Assembly (NCBI RefSeq): GCF_012927245.1
Contig: NZ_JABBGE010000001.1
Span: forward strand, 1,224,274 to 1,288,273
Direction: 5' to 3'
Source of the DNA: Streptomyces sp. R302
GTDB taxonomy: Bacteria; Actinomycetota; Actinomycetes; Streptomycetales; Streptomycetaceae
Length of the DNA: 64,000 nucleotides
A program made the translations under genes and the position numbers. The notes beneath the pieces are model-generated. The model was not told the origin of the DNA and ran no database searches. It saw only the letters and a program-made list of their open reading frames with translations. This document shows, in pieces, positions 50,244 to 58,469 of this stretch; within the stretch, counting starts at the first letter, position 1, and each line of letters starts with the position of its first letter.

Positions 50244-52838
50244 GTGGGGCATGGAGTGCCAGAACTCGTACTCGAACTCAACGGCAGGACCTGGACGCTG
50301 GAGCCGTCCCGGTCGTACACCCTGGGGCGCGACCCCCAGGGGGACCTGGTCATCGACGACGCCAGGGTCTCGTGGCGGCACGCCACGATCAGTTGGAACG
50401 GCCGGAGCTGGGCCATCGAGGACCACGGCTCCACCAACGGCACCTTCGTCGCCGGGCAGCGACTCCAGCAGCTGGAGATCGGCCCCGGGACCGCCGTCCA
50501 CCTCGGCAACCCGACGGACGGCCCGCGCCTGAACCTCTCCGCCGCGCACGCCGGACAGGCCGCGCACGCCGGCCACCAGGGCCACGCCGCCCCGCAGGCC
50601 GTACAGCCGCAGGCCGAGTGGGGCACCCACGAGGCCCAGCCGCCGCACCAGGACAGCTGGCAGCAGCCCGTACAGCAGCCCGTACAGCAGCCCGTGCAGC
50701 AGCCGGTCCACCAGCCCATGCAGCCGCAGGGCCACCAGGTCCCGCCGCAGGTGCCCCACCAGGGCCACCCGGTCCAGCAGCCGGTCCAGCAGACCAGCGG
50801 CGCCGCGGGGGCGTCGTCGGCCTACTCCGACCGCAGCCCCACCACCTTCCACCAGCTGGCCCTCGGCCACGTGATGCGCATCGGCCGTGCGCTCGAGAAC
50901 GAACTGGTCGTCTCCGACCTCCAGGTCTCGCGCCACCACGCCGAATTCCACGCCACGCCCGACGGCCGCATGGAGATCCGCGACCTCGGCTCGCACAACG
51001 GCACCTACGTCAACGGCCAGCCGATCCCCAAGGGCGGCACCGCCCTCCTCGGCCCGCAGGACATCGTCGGCGTCGGCCACTCCACCTTCCGGATCGTCGG
51101 CGGCCAGCTGGAAGAGTTCGTCGACACCGGCTCGGTCTCCTTCTCGGCCCGCCACCTCACGGTGACCGTCGACGGCGGCAAGCAGATCCTCAAGGACGTC
51201 TCCTTCGGCGTCCCCGAGAAGTCGCTCATCGGCGTCATCGGCCCCTCCGGCTCCGGCAAGTCGACCCTCCTCAAGGCGCTCACCGGCTACCGGCCCGCCA
51301 ACGAGGGCGACGTCCTCTACGACAACCGCAGCCTCTACAAGCAGTTCGCCGAGCTGCGCCAGCGCATCGGCCTGGTCCCGCAGGACGACATCCTGCACAA
51401 GGAGCTGACCGTCCAGAAGGCGCTCCGGTACGCCGCCAAGCTCCGCTTCCCCGGCGACACCGCGACCGCCGAGCGCGAGGCCCGCATCGACGAGGTGCTG
51501 CGCGAGCTCAAGCTGGACATCCACAAGGAGAAGAAGGTCACCTCCCTCTCCGGCGGCCAGCGCAAGCGCGTCTCCGTCGCCCTGGAGCTGCTGACCAAGC
51601 CGTCGCTCATCTTCCTGGACGAGCCGACCTCCGGCCTCGACCCGGGCATGGACCGCGACGTCATGCAGCTGCTCCGCGCCCTCGCCGACGACGGCCGCAC
51701 GGTCCTCGTCGTCACCCACTCCGTCGCCGAGCTGGCCCTCTGCGACAAGCTCCTGGTGATGGCCCCCGGCGGCTCCGTGGCGTACTTCGGCCCGCCGGAC
51801 GAGGCGCTGAACTTCTTCGGCTACACCTCCTGGGCCGACGTCTTCTCCGCCTTCGAGAACTACCGCGACTACGACTGGGCCGGCCGCTGGAAGGGCTCGC
51901 AGCACTACCAGCTGTACGCCGCCGACATCGACGCCGTCGCCGCCCAGCCCGTCCACATGCCGCAGCAGGCGATGTCCCGCCCGCCGAAGCCGCAGGGCTG
52001 GGGCTCCCAGCTGTGGACCCTGATCCGCCGCTACACCTCGGTGATCGTCTCCGACAAGGGCTTCCTCGCCCTCATGGTCATCCTCCCCGCGGTCATCGGC
52101 TCGGTCTCCGTCGTCATCCCCGCCGACTTCGGCCTCGCCCCGCCCACCCCGCCGTCCCGGTTCAACGGCGACGCCGGCATCATCATGCTGATCCTCACGG
52201 TCGGCATGTGCTTCTCCGGCGCGGCGAACTCCGTCCGAGAACTGATCAAGGAACGGGTCATCTACGAGCGCGAGCGCGCCACCGGCCTCTCCCGCTCGGC
52301 CTACCTGATGTCCAAGGTGATCGTCCTCGGCGTCATCACGGCCTTCCAGGGCGTCATCCTCTGCGTCATCGGCTTCGCCATCCGCGACCTGCCCGCCGAG
52401 GGCCTGATCATGCCGCCGGCCGTCGAGCTCTGCCTCACCGTCATCGCGCTCGGCCTCACCTCGATGATGGTCGGCCTGGTCATCTCCGCGCTGGTGAAGA
52501 CCGCCGAGAAGACCATGCCGCTGCTCGTCATGTTCGCGATCGTGCAGGTCGTCTTCACCGGCATCCTCTTCAAGGTCTTCGGCTCGCCCGGCCTGGAGCA
52601 GTTCGCCTGGCTGATGCCGTCCCGCTGGGCCATCGCCGGCGCCGGCACCACCCTCGACCTCGCGCACCTCATGGCGCCGTGGGACCCGAAGAACCCCACC
52701 GACCTGGACCCGCTGTGGGAGCACAGCGCCGGCCAGTGGGGCTTCAACGTCGGCGTGCTGCTCGTCATGACCGTCGTCCTCGGCGTCGCCGTCGCCCGGC
52801 TGCTGCGCCGCCACGAGCCCGAGGTCATGCGCAAGTAA
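50244..52838 (+). CDS. ABC transporter with two FHA domains fused to ATPase and ABC-2 permease
   Basis: The 864-aa protein has, in order: FHA 1 (about 8-90, YTLGRDPQGDLVIDD and STNGTFV); a Gln/Pro/His-rich linker (about 95-195) with QQPV repeats; FHA 2 (about 210-290, MRIGRALENELVVSD and SHNGTYVNG). An ABC ATPase follows (GPSGSGKST near 333, LSGGQRKRVS near 434, LIFLDEPTSGLDPG near 454). It ends with an ABC-2 type permease with six helices (about 600-850). FHA domains bind phosphothreonine, so Ser/Thr-kinase control is likely. GTG 50244 follows GGGGGA; GTG 50256 is an alternative. Confidence 0.92.
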   Translation: MGHGVPELVLELNGRTWTLEPSRSYTLGRDPQGDLVIDDARVSWRHATISWNGRSWAIEDHGSTNGTFVAGQRLQQLEIGPGTAVHLGNPTDGPRLNLSAAHAGQAAHAGHQGHAAPQAVQPQAEWGTHEAQPPHQDSWQQPVQQPVQQPVQQPVHQPMQPQGHQVPPQVPHQGHPVQQPVQQTSGAAGASSAYSDRSPTTFHQLALGHVMRIGRALENELVVSDLQVSRHHAEFHATPDGRMEIRDLGSHNGTYVNGQPIPKGGTALLGPQDIVGVGHSTFRIVGGQLEEFVDTGSVSFSARHLTVTVDGGKQILKDVSFGVPEKSLIGVIGPSGSGKSTLLKALTGYRPANEGDVLYDNRSLYKQFAELRQRIGLVPQDDILHKELTVQKALRYAAKLRFPGDTATAEREARIDEVLRELKLDIHKEKKVTSLSGGQRKRVSVALELLTKPSLIFLDEPTSGLDPGMDRDVMQLLRALADDGRTVLVVTHSVAELALCDKLLVMAPGGSVAYFGPPDEALNFFGYTSWADVFSAFENYRDYDWAGRWKGSQHYQLYAADIDAVAAQPVHMPQQAMSRPPKPQGWGSQLWTLIRRYTSVIVSDKGFLALMVILPAVIGSVSVVIPADFGLAPPTPPSRFNGDAGIIMLILTVGMCFSGAANSVRELIKERVIYERERATGLSRSAYLMSKVIVLGVITAFQGVILCVIGFAIRDLPAEGLIMPPAVELCLTVIALGLTSMMVGLVISALVKTAEKTMPLLVMFAIVQVVFTGILFKVFGSPGLEQFAWLMPSRWAIAGAGTTLDLAHLMAPWDPKNPTDLDPLWEHSAGQWGFNVGVLLVMTVVLGVAVARLLRRHEPEVMRK
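50661..50720 (+). repeat. Five 12-bp repeats (CAGCAGCCCGTA type) in the FHA linker
   Basis: Units start at 50661, 50673, 50685, 50697 and 50709. The first two are identical. They encode four QQPV and one HQPM tetrapeptide between the two FHA domains. Confidence 0.9.
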
Positions 52839-52858
52839 CACGTGCGCGGCTCCATGGC

Positions 52859-52894
52859 AGGAGGGCGGCACCCCGCACGGGGTGCCGCCCTCCT
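52859..52894. terminator. Hairpin between the FHA-ABC gene and the SLT gene
   Basis: AGGAGGGCGGCACCCC (52859-52874) pairs perfectly with GGGGTGCCGCCCTCCT (52879-52894), 16 bp with a GCAC loop, between convergent genes. Confidence 0.85.
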
Positions 52895-52911
52895 GGCGCT
52901 GTCGGTACGGA

Positions 52912-53682
52912 TCAGTACGCGCTGTTGACGTTGTCGATCGAGCCGTAACGGTCGGCCGCGTAGTTGGCGGCGGCGACGATGTTGGCGACCGGGTCGTACT
53001 GGTCGAACTTGGTGCCCTTCACGTGGTACGCCTTGAAGGTCGGGTAGATCACCTGGAGCAGGCCCTTGGACGGGACGCCGTTGCGGGCGTTGATGTCCCA
53101 GTTGTTGATCGCGTACGGGTTGCCGCTGGACTCGCGCATGATGTTCTTGTGCAGGCCGTGGTACGAGCCCGGGATGTCGTGCTTGTCCATGATGTAGAGC
53201 GCCTCGCGGATCCAGCCGTCGAGGTTGTTCGCGAAGACCGGGGTCCGGGTGACGGAACGGCTCGCGGCCGTCTTCGTCGCGGCGCGCTTCTTCGCGGCGG
53301 CCTTGGCCTTCGCCTCGGCGGCCCGCTTCTTCGCGGCGGCGTCGGCCTTCGCCTTCGCCTCGGCCTTGGCCTTGGCGGCCTTCGCGGCCTTCGCCTTCGC
53401 GGCCTTCGCCTTGGCGGCGGCGTCCTGCTGGGCCTTCAGGCCGATGGTGGACTGCTGGTCGGAGATGCTCGCGGCCAGGGCCTTCGCCTGCGGGCTGCCG
53501 GCGTCGTACGACCACGCCACCTTCTGGCTGGTGTTCAGCGCCTGGGGCTCGGTCTCCGTGGAGCCGTTGCCCGGCACGAGGGAGAGGGTGAGCGCGGCAG
53601 CGCCCAGGGCGGCGACGCCGGCGATCGTGGCCTTGTGGGTCTTCTTCAGACCACGACTGTGGCCAGGGGTGTTCTGAGACAT
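52912..53682 (-). CDS. Secreted transglycosylase-like (SLT) protein with Ala/Lys-rich coil
   Basis: The 256-aa protein has a signal segment (HKATIAGVAALGAAALTLSLVPG, about 16-38). A charged Ala/Lys/Glu coiled stretch follows (about 75-140, AAKAKAAKAKAAKAAKAKAE in parts). The C-terminal SLT-type domain spans 160-256 (IMRESSGNPYAINNWD, the conserved ExSGNPxAxN with the probable catalytic Glu, then SKGLLQVIYPTFKAYH). It probably cleaves peptidoglycan during growth or development. A long 565-bp leader region precedes it. Confidence 0.88.
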   Translation of the reverse strand: MSQNTPGHSRGLKKTHKATIAGVAALGAAALTLSLVPGNGSTETEPQALNTSQKVAWSYDAGSPQAKALAASISDQQSTIGLKAQQDAAAKAKAAKAKAAKAAKAKAEAKAKADAAAKKRAAEAKAKAAAKKRAATKTAASRSVTRTPVFANNLDGWIREALYIMDKHDIPGSYHGLHKNIMRESSGNPYAINNWDINARNGVPSKGLLQVIYPTFKAYHVKGTKFDQYDPVANIVAAANYAADRYGSIDNVNSAY

Positions 53683-53810
53683 GCAGGACTACCTCTTCGA
53701 ATCGCTGGGGGTCGCTGGGCCGGGGCGGCGCTGCGCCTGCTCGGCGGCGACGGGGGCAATTCTTAGCGGCAGCAAAATCGCGTGGCAAAGGTGTGACGTA
53801 CGATCCCGGG

Positions 53811-53897
53811 TAGTGGATCAGGGACCCGTGCACATGCCCGGGAAACGGCTTCGAGCCCGATTCGCCCCGCCCGAAACGGGCCTCGCCCCGTCCACTA
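53811..53897 (-). ncRNA. Candidate structured RNA in the SLT gene leader
   Basis: On the minus strand, 87 nt are closed by TAGTGGA/TCCACTA (7 bp). Inside, three small hairpins can be drawn: GCCCG-TTT-CGGGC, GGC-TCGAA-GCC and CCCG...CGGG. The outline is a four-way junction about 130 nt upstream of the start codon. No known riboswitch consensus was recognised. Confidence 0.35.
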
Positions 53898-54095
53898 GGC
53901 AGCTTCGTAAGTGACCTGCGTCCTATGCGCGGGCTCACATAGGGCATGTAACAAACTCACCGCACGTTGCGTCAGCAATGCGCACGGTAACCCTTCTCCA
54001 CCCAGCGGAGGAGAGCCGACGTCCCCGCCTCCCGCCCAGGGCGTACGAGCTCCGCCCCGACCCGCCCTCGCGCACGCGTACGCGCGCGTGCACCC

Positions 54096-54110
54096 CTATC
54101 TATCTATCTA
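54096..54110. repeat. CTAT tetranucleotide microsatellite
   Basis: CTATCTATCTATCTA, about 3.75 copies, in otherwise very GC-rich DNA, directly after the alternating GC tract at 54070-54093. Confidence 0.9.
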
Positions 54111-54247
54111 CAGACAGAGAAGCCCGGCCGGAGACAGAGAGGCTCGGTCATATGCGCCCCGGGCCCTGCGACCTAGGTCCCGCGACCCGCGCCACGGCCG
54201 TCCCCGGCCCGATACGGACCGTCACACCCCGCCGGTACCGTGAGGCC

Positions 54248-55399
54248 ATGAGTCACCGAACAGGCTCCGGCGGCCTCGCCGCCGTGAGCACCGCGCTCCT
54301 GGCGATGAGCCGGCAGATGGAGGTCCGCGACGTCCTCAAGACGATCGTGGCCTCCGCCCGCGAGCTGCTCGACGCCGAGTACGCGGCCCTCGGCGTCCCC
54401 GACGACCACGGGGGCTTCGCCCAGTTCGTCGTCGACGGAGTCAGCGACGCGCAGTGGAAGGCCATCGGCCCGCTGCCCCGCCAGCACGGCGTCCTGGCGG
54501 CGATGCTCCACAAGGCCGAGCCCGAGCGGCTCGCCGACGTCCGCGAGGACCCCCGCTTCGGCGGCTGGCCCGACGCCCACCCCGAGCTCTCCGACTTCCT
54601 CGGCCTCCCCGTCCGCGACGGCGACGAGACCCTGGGCGCCCTCTTCCTCGCCAACAAGCGCTGCGCCCGGCCCGAGGGCGGCGGCTGCGGCTTCACCGCC
54701 GAGGACGAGGAACTGCTCGGCATCCTCGCCCAGCACGCCGCCATCGCCCTCACCAACGCCCGGCTGTACGAGCGCAGCCGCGAGCTCACCATCGCCGAGG
54801 AGCGCTCCCGGCTCGCCCACGAGCTGCACGACGCCGTCAGCCAGAAGCTCTTCTCCCTCCGGCTCACCGCCCAGGCCGCCGCCGCCCTCGTCGACCGCGA
54901 CCCGGCCCGCGCCAAGGGCGAGCTCCAGCAGGTCGCCGCGCTCGCCGCCGAGGCCGCCGACGAACTGCGCGCCGCCGTCGTCGAGCTCCGCCCCGCCGCC
55001 CTCGACGAGGACGGCCTCGTCCACACCCTGCGCACCCAGATCCAGGTCCTCGACCGCGCGCACTCCGCCGCGGTCGTCTTCGACAGCCCCGGCATCCGCG
55101 CCCTGCCCGCCGCCCAGGAGGAAGCCGTCCTCCGGGTCGCCCAGGAGGCCCTGCACAACGCCCTGCGGCACGCGGAGGCCGCCCGGGTCGCCGTCACCCT
55201 GGTCCGCCACGGCCAGGGCGCCCGGCTCACCGTCGCCGACGACGGCCGAGGCTTCGACCCCGCGACCGTCCGCAGCGCCGGACGCCACCTCGGGCTGGTG
55301 TCCATGCGCGACCGCGCCGCCGGAGTCGGCGGCGCCCTCACCGTGACCTCCGCCCCCGGCGAGGGCACCACGATCGAGATGGAGGTCCCCGGTGGCTGA
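54248..55399 (+). CDS. GAF-domain sensor histidine kinase (NarL-type, HisKA_3)
   Basis: The 383-aa protein starts at ATG 54248. A GAF domain spans about 25-175 (ILLDAEYAAL-like LLDAEYAALGVPD, FLGLPVRDGDETLGALFLANK). Then a HisKA_3 dimerisation/phosphoacceptor helix with EERSRLAHELHDAVSQKLFSL (His near 194) and the ATPase domain (VLRVAQEALHNALRHAEA near 300; DDGRGFDP). No membrane helix, so it senses an intracellular or GAF-bound signal. Its stop overlaps the regulator's GTG start by eight bases. The pair forms a two-component system. Confidence 0.93.
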   Translation: MSHRTGSGGLAAVSTALLAMSRQMEVRDVLKTIVASARELLDAEYAALGVPDDHGGFAQFVVDGVSDAQWKAIGPLPRQHGVLAAMLHKAEPERLADVREDPRFGGWPDAHPELSDFLGLPVRDGDETLGALFLANKRCARPEGGGCGFTAEDEELLGILAQHAAIALTNARLYERSRELTIAEERSRLAHELHDAVSQKLFSLRLTAQAAAALVDRDPARAKGELQQVAALAAEAADELRAAVVELRPAALDEDGLVHTLRTQIQVLDRAHSAAVVFDSPGIRALPAAQEEAVLRVAQEALHNALRHAEAARVAVTLVRHGQGARLTVADDGRGFDPATVRSAGRHLGLVSMRDRAAGVGGALTVTSAPGEGTTIEMEVPGG

Positions 55400-56036
55400 C
55401 AAGCCCATCCGCGTGCTCCTGGTCGACGACCACCAGGTCGTCCGCCGCGGCCTGCGCACCTTCCTGGAGGTCCAGGACGACATAGAGGTCGTCGGCGAGG
55501 CCGCCGACGGCGCCGAGGGCGTCGCCCGCGCGGAGGAGCTCCGCCCCGACGTCGTCCTCATGGACGTCAAGATGCCGGGCACCGACGGCATCGAGGCCCT
55601 CAAGCGGCTGCGGGCCCTGGACAACCCGGCCAAGGTCCTCATCGTGACCAGCTTCACCGAGCAGCGCACGGTCGTCCCCGCCCTGCGCGCGGGCGCCTCG
55701 GGATACGTCTACAAGGACATCGACCCCGACGCCCTCGCCGGCGCGATCCGCTCCGTCCACGCCGGCCACGTCCTGCTCCAGCCCGAGGTGGCCGAGGCGC
55801 TCCTCGCCCAGGACGACCCCCAGGGCGGCACGGGCAGGGGGACCACCCTCACGGAGCGGGAGCGCGAGGTCCTCGGCCTGATAGCCGACGGCCGTTCCAA
55901 CAGGGAGATCGCGAGGGCCCTGGTCCTCTCCGAGAAGACGGTGAAGACCCACGTCTCGAACATCCTGATGAAACTCGACCTGGCGGACCGCACCCAGGCG
56001 GCGCTCTGGGCGGTCCGCCACGGCCTCACCACCTGA
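55392..56036 (+). CDS. NarL/FixJ-family response regulator
   Basis: The 214-aa protein has a receiver domain with acidic pocket VDDHQ (11-15), phospho-acceptor Asp58 (VLMDVKMPG) and the conserved Thr in IVTSF. The C-terminal LuxR-type helix-turn-helix covers about 148-208 (LTEREREVLGLIADGRSNREIARAL in parts, SEKTVKTHVSNIL). GTG 55392 lies inside the kinase gene's end. Target genes are unknown; chpE starts 155 bp downstream. Confidence 0.94.
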   Translation: MADKPIRVLLVDDHQVVRRGLRTFLEVQDDIEVVGEAADGAEGVARAEELRPDVVLMDVKMPGTDGIEALKRLRALDNPAKVLIVTSFTEQRTVVPALRAGASGYVYKDIDPDALAGAIRSVHAGHVLLQPEVAEALLAQDDPQGGTGRGTTLTEREREVLGLIADGRSNREIARALVLSEKTVKTHVSNILMKLDLADRTQAALWAVRHGLTT

Positions 56037-56190
56037 AACGCTCCGTTCACGCGCCGGGGCGCACGCCCGTTCAGAAGGTCATACGGTCGTGTGTACATCC
56101 CCCATTCGGCGCAACCCGACGGGGCCCCCGGCGTTCTCCAAGGCGTGCTGCGGCGGACCGGCCGCAGCGATGACACGGAGGAAGTACCAA

Positions 56191-56433
56191 GTGAAGAACC
56201 TCAAGAAGGCCGCTGCCCTCACCATGGTCGCCGGTGGCATCGTCGCCGCCGGTGCCGGCGTGGCCTCCGCCCACGGCGCCGACGCCCAGGGCCAGGCCCT
56301 CAACTCCCCGGGCGTCGCCTCCGGCAACCTGGTGCAGGTCCCCGTCCACGTCCCCGTGAACGCCACCGGCAACACGGTCAACGTGATCGGCGTCCTCAAC
56401 CCCGCGTTCGGCAACCACTCCGTCAACGGCTGA
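56191..56433 (+). CDS. chpE: Short chaplin ChpE
   Basis: From GTG 56191, with GGAGGAAG upstream, the product is 80 aa. A Sec signal peptide (KNLKKAAALTMVAGGIVAAGAGVASA in parts) precedes one chaplin domain: SPGVASGNLVQVPVHVPVNATGNTVNVIGVLNPAFGN in parts. There are no cysteines in the domain, a feature that marks ChpE (SCO1800) among S. coelicolor chaplins. Chaplins assemble into amyloid films that let aerial hyphae leave the medium. A hairpin terminator follows. Confidence 0.95.
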   Translation: MKNLKKAAALTMVAGGIVAAGAGVASAHGADAQGQALNSPGVASGNLVQVPVHVPVNATGNTVNVIGVLNPAFGNHSVNG

Positions 56434-56448
56434 CCGCCCCACGCTCCG

Positions 56449-56482
56449 ACGGCCCCCGGAAACCCTCCCTCCCGGGGGCCGT
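56449..56482 (+). terminator. Hairpin terminator after chpE
   Basis: ACGGCCCCCGG (56449-56459) pairs with CCGGGGGCCGT (56472-56482), 11 bp, 16 bp after the chpE stop. Confidence 0.75.
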
Positions 56483-56502
56483 ACCCGTTGTGGGCATACG
56501 TT

Positions 56503-56615
56503 CCGCTGGGGGTCCCCCCTGGACGAAGTCCTCGGGGGAGGAACGGGTGGGCACGACGCCCCCAGGGCAGCGCCCGCCCCAAGAGCCCCCGCCCCAAGAG
56601 CGCCCGCCCCCAGGA
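56503..56615. repeat. REP-like palindrome and 15-bp imperfect tandem repeats
   Basis: 56503-56545 (CCGCTGGGGGTCCCCCCTGG then ...GAAGTCCTCGGGGGAGGAA) folds with TCCCCC/GGGGGA and GGAC/GTCC around GAA. It resembles a dispersed GGGGGTCCCCCC-type repeat that I have seen in many Streptomyces intergenic regions. Then about 56571-56615 has near-tandem GCCCGCCCCAAGAGC units. Neither is coding. Confidence 0.6.
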
Positions 56616-56655
56616 CCCGCACGGCAAGCACCCGCACCACAGGCACCCGCCCCGC

Positions 56656-57441
56656 TCAGACCCCCCGCTCCCTCTCCTCCACCCAAGAGTTGTACGCCGC
56701 GACCCGCGCCCGCCGAGCCACCCGCTCCACCGGCGCCAGCGCAGCCCCCCGCGCCGCCATCTCGGACGCGCTGACCGCACCCCCGTGCCCGTTCCCGTAC
56801 GCGAGGTCGACCATGAGCCCGACGCGCTCCGCCAGCTCCAGGACCCGCACCGCCCGGGCCGGGTACCCGGGGGCGAGGACCTCGCGGCTCGCCTCCGCCC
56901 GCGCCCGATACGCCTCCCGCGCCGCCTCCGCCGCCGCCCCCGACGCCGCCACGTCGAGCCGCGTCAGCGCCGCCGTCGCGTCCCGCAGCGCCTCCGCCAG
57001 CTCCCGCTCCGCCTCGCTCAGCGACGGCACGTCGGCCGGTGGCGCCTCCCGCACCGACATGCAGTGCCACACCACCTCCACGTGCACGTCCCCGCGGGGC
57101 CCCGCCTCCGCGACCTCCGGCACGAGCCCGTACGGCGCCCCGTACCCGACCACCGCCTCCTCCGCCTCCAACGCGCGCGCGTTGAACTCCGGCGGCCCGC
57201 TCAGGCCCAGCGGATGCCCCGGCGCGGGCAGCGCCACCCGCCAGCCGGTCACCCCGAGCCGCCGCAGCCGCCCGAGCGCCAGCGTCAGCCCCACCGGACC
57301 CGCCTCACCCGGCACCCCCGCCACGCGGTGCACCGCGTCCTCCCCGACAATCGACAGCGCCGCGTCGTCCGGCGACACCGCCCCGGCGAGCAGGGCATTT
57401 CCCCAGGCGGCCAGACGTCCTGAACGTGGTTCCGAAAGCAT
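56656..57441 (-). CDS. Conserved hypothetical protein
   Basis: From ATG 57439-57441 the product is 261 aa. It starts MLSEPRSGRLAAWGNALLAGAVSPDDAALSIVG in parts, a stretch conserved in actinobacteria to my memory. The middle contains WRVALPAPGHPLGLSGPPEFNARALEAEEAVV in parts. The C-terminal third is Ala/Arg/Glu-rich and helical and ends YNSWVEERERGV. There is no signal peptide, membrane helix or catalytic motif that I can name. It is divergent from the ABC ATPase gene 144 bp away. Confidence 0.8.
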   Translation of the reverse strand: MLSEPRSGRLAAWGNALLAGAVSPDDAALSIVGEDAVHRVAGVPGEAGPVGLTLALGRLRRLGVTGWRVALPAPGHPLGLSGPPEFNARALEAEEAVVGYGAPYGLVPEVAEAGPRGDVHVEVVWHCMSVREAPPADVPSLSEAERELAEALRDATAALTRLDVAASGAAAEAAREAYRARAEASREVLAPGYPARAVRVLELAERVGLMVDLAYGNGHGGAVSASEMAARGAALAPVERVARRARVAAYNSWVEERERGV

Positions 57442-57585
57442 CCCCCCAGAGTAGGGACCCGAACGATGCCCTAGGGACCGGCCCGCCCCGCCGATGACGT
57501 AGGTTTTCCCGTGGACGCCGCGCCCGCGGCCCAAGGCGACGACACGAGCCGACATGACTCGACGGCAAGGGGAGACAACGCGCTC

Positions 57586-58377
57586 ATGAGCGATGTACTG
57601 GAGCTGGTGGACGTATCCGTGGTCCGCGACGGACGCGCTCTGGTGGACGAGGTCTCCTGGTCGGTCAAGGAAGGGGAGCGCTGGGTCATCCTCGGCCCGA
57701 ACGGCGCCGGCAAGACCACCCTCCTCAACCTCGCCTCCAGCTACCTCTACCCCACCGCCGGCAGCGCCACCATCCTCGGCGAGCGCCTCGGCGCCGTCGA
57801 CGTCTTCGAGCTGCGCCCCCGCATCGGCATGGCCGGCATCGCCATGGCGGAGAAGCTCCCCAAGCGGCAGACCGTCCTCCAGACCGTCCTCACCGCCGCG
57901 TACGGCATGACCGCCACCTGGCACGAGGACTACGACCCGGTCGACGAGGTCCGCGCCAAGGCGTTCCTCGACCGCCTCGGCATGACCGAGTACCTGGACC
58001 GGAAGTTCGGCACCCTCTCCGAGGGCGAGCGCAAGCGCACCCTCATCGCCCGCGCGATGATGACCGACCCCGAGCTCCTCCTCCTCGACGAGCCCGCCGC
58101 CGGCCTCGACCTCGGCGGCCGCGAGGACCTCGTCCGCCGCCTCGGCCGCCTGGCCCGGGACCCGTACGCCCCCTCCATGATCATGGTCACCCACCACGTC
58201 GAGGAGATCGCCCCCGGCTTCACCCACGTCCTGATGATCCGTCAGGGCAAGGTGCTCGCCGCCGGCCCCATGGAGACCGAGCTCAACTCCCGCAACCTCT
58301 CCCGCTGCTTCGGCCTCCCGCTCGTCGTCGAGCGCGTCGGCGACCGCTGGACCGCCCAGGGCCTGCCCCTCAAGTAA
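57586..58377 (+). CDS. Stand-alone ABC transporter ATP-binding protein
   Basis: The 263-aa protein has Walker A GPNGAGKTT near residues 38-46, signature LSEGERKRT near 147 and Walker B LLLLDEPAAGLDLGG near 168, then H-loop VTHHVEEI. ATG 57586 follows AAGGGGAG. No permease is adjacent, so it may serve a distant partner. It resembles ModF/YlmA-type ATPases (LRPRIGMAG, motif order), which is only suggestive. Confidence 0.9.
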   Translation: MSDVLELVDVSVVRDGRALVDEVSWSVKEGERWVILGPNGAGKTTLLNLASSYLYPTAGSATILGERLGAVDVFELRPRIGMAGIAMAEKLPKRQTVLQTVLTAAYGMTATWHEDYDPVDEVRAKAFLDRLGMTEYLDRKFGTLSEGERKRTLIARAMMTDPELLLLDEPAAGLDLGGREDLVRRLGRLARDPYAPSMIMVTHHVEEIAPGFTHVLMIRQGKVLAAGPMETELNSRNLSRCFGLPLVVERVGDRWTAQGLPLK

Positions 58378-58469
58378 CCCCGCCCGGCAGGGCCGTGGAC
58401 CGCCGTGACCCGCACAGCCACGGCACCGCACCCTGTCCCGCGAGGCCCCACCCGCCCTACCATGACCGT

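Larger units (their letters stand above)
53683..54247. promoter_or_regulatory. 565-bp divergent intergenic region with structured and low-complexity elements
   Basis: No gene is credible here. Contents: a candidate structured leader (53811-53897), a CCTATG/CATAGG hairpin (53922-53943), a 24-bp alternating purine-pyrimidine tract (54070-54093) and a CTAT microsatellite (54096-54110). Promoters of the SLT gene and the histidine-kinase gene must both lie inside. I do not see the conserved bases of the ydaO-type c-di-AMP riboswitch known upstream of some Streptomyces cell-wall hydrolases. Confidence 0.6.

Noticed and set aside
53683..53982. ydaO-type c-di-AMP riboswitch before the SLT gene
   Set aside because: The conserved motifs expected for that class were not found; only a generic junction can be drawn.
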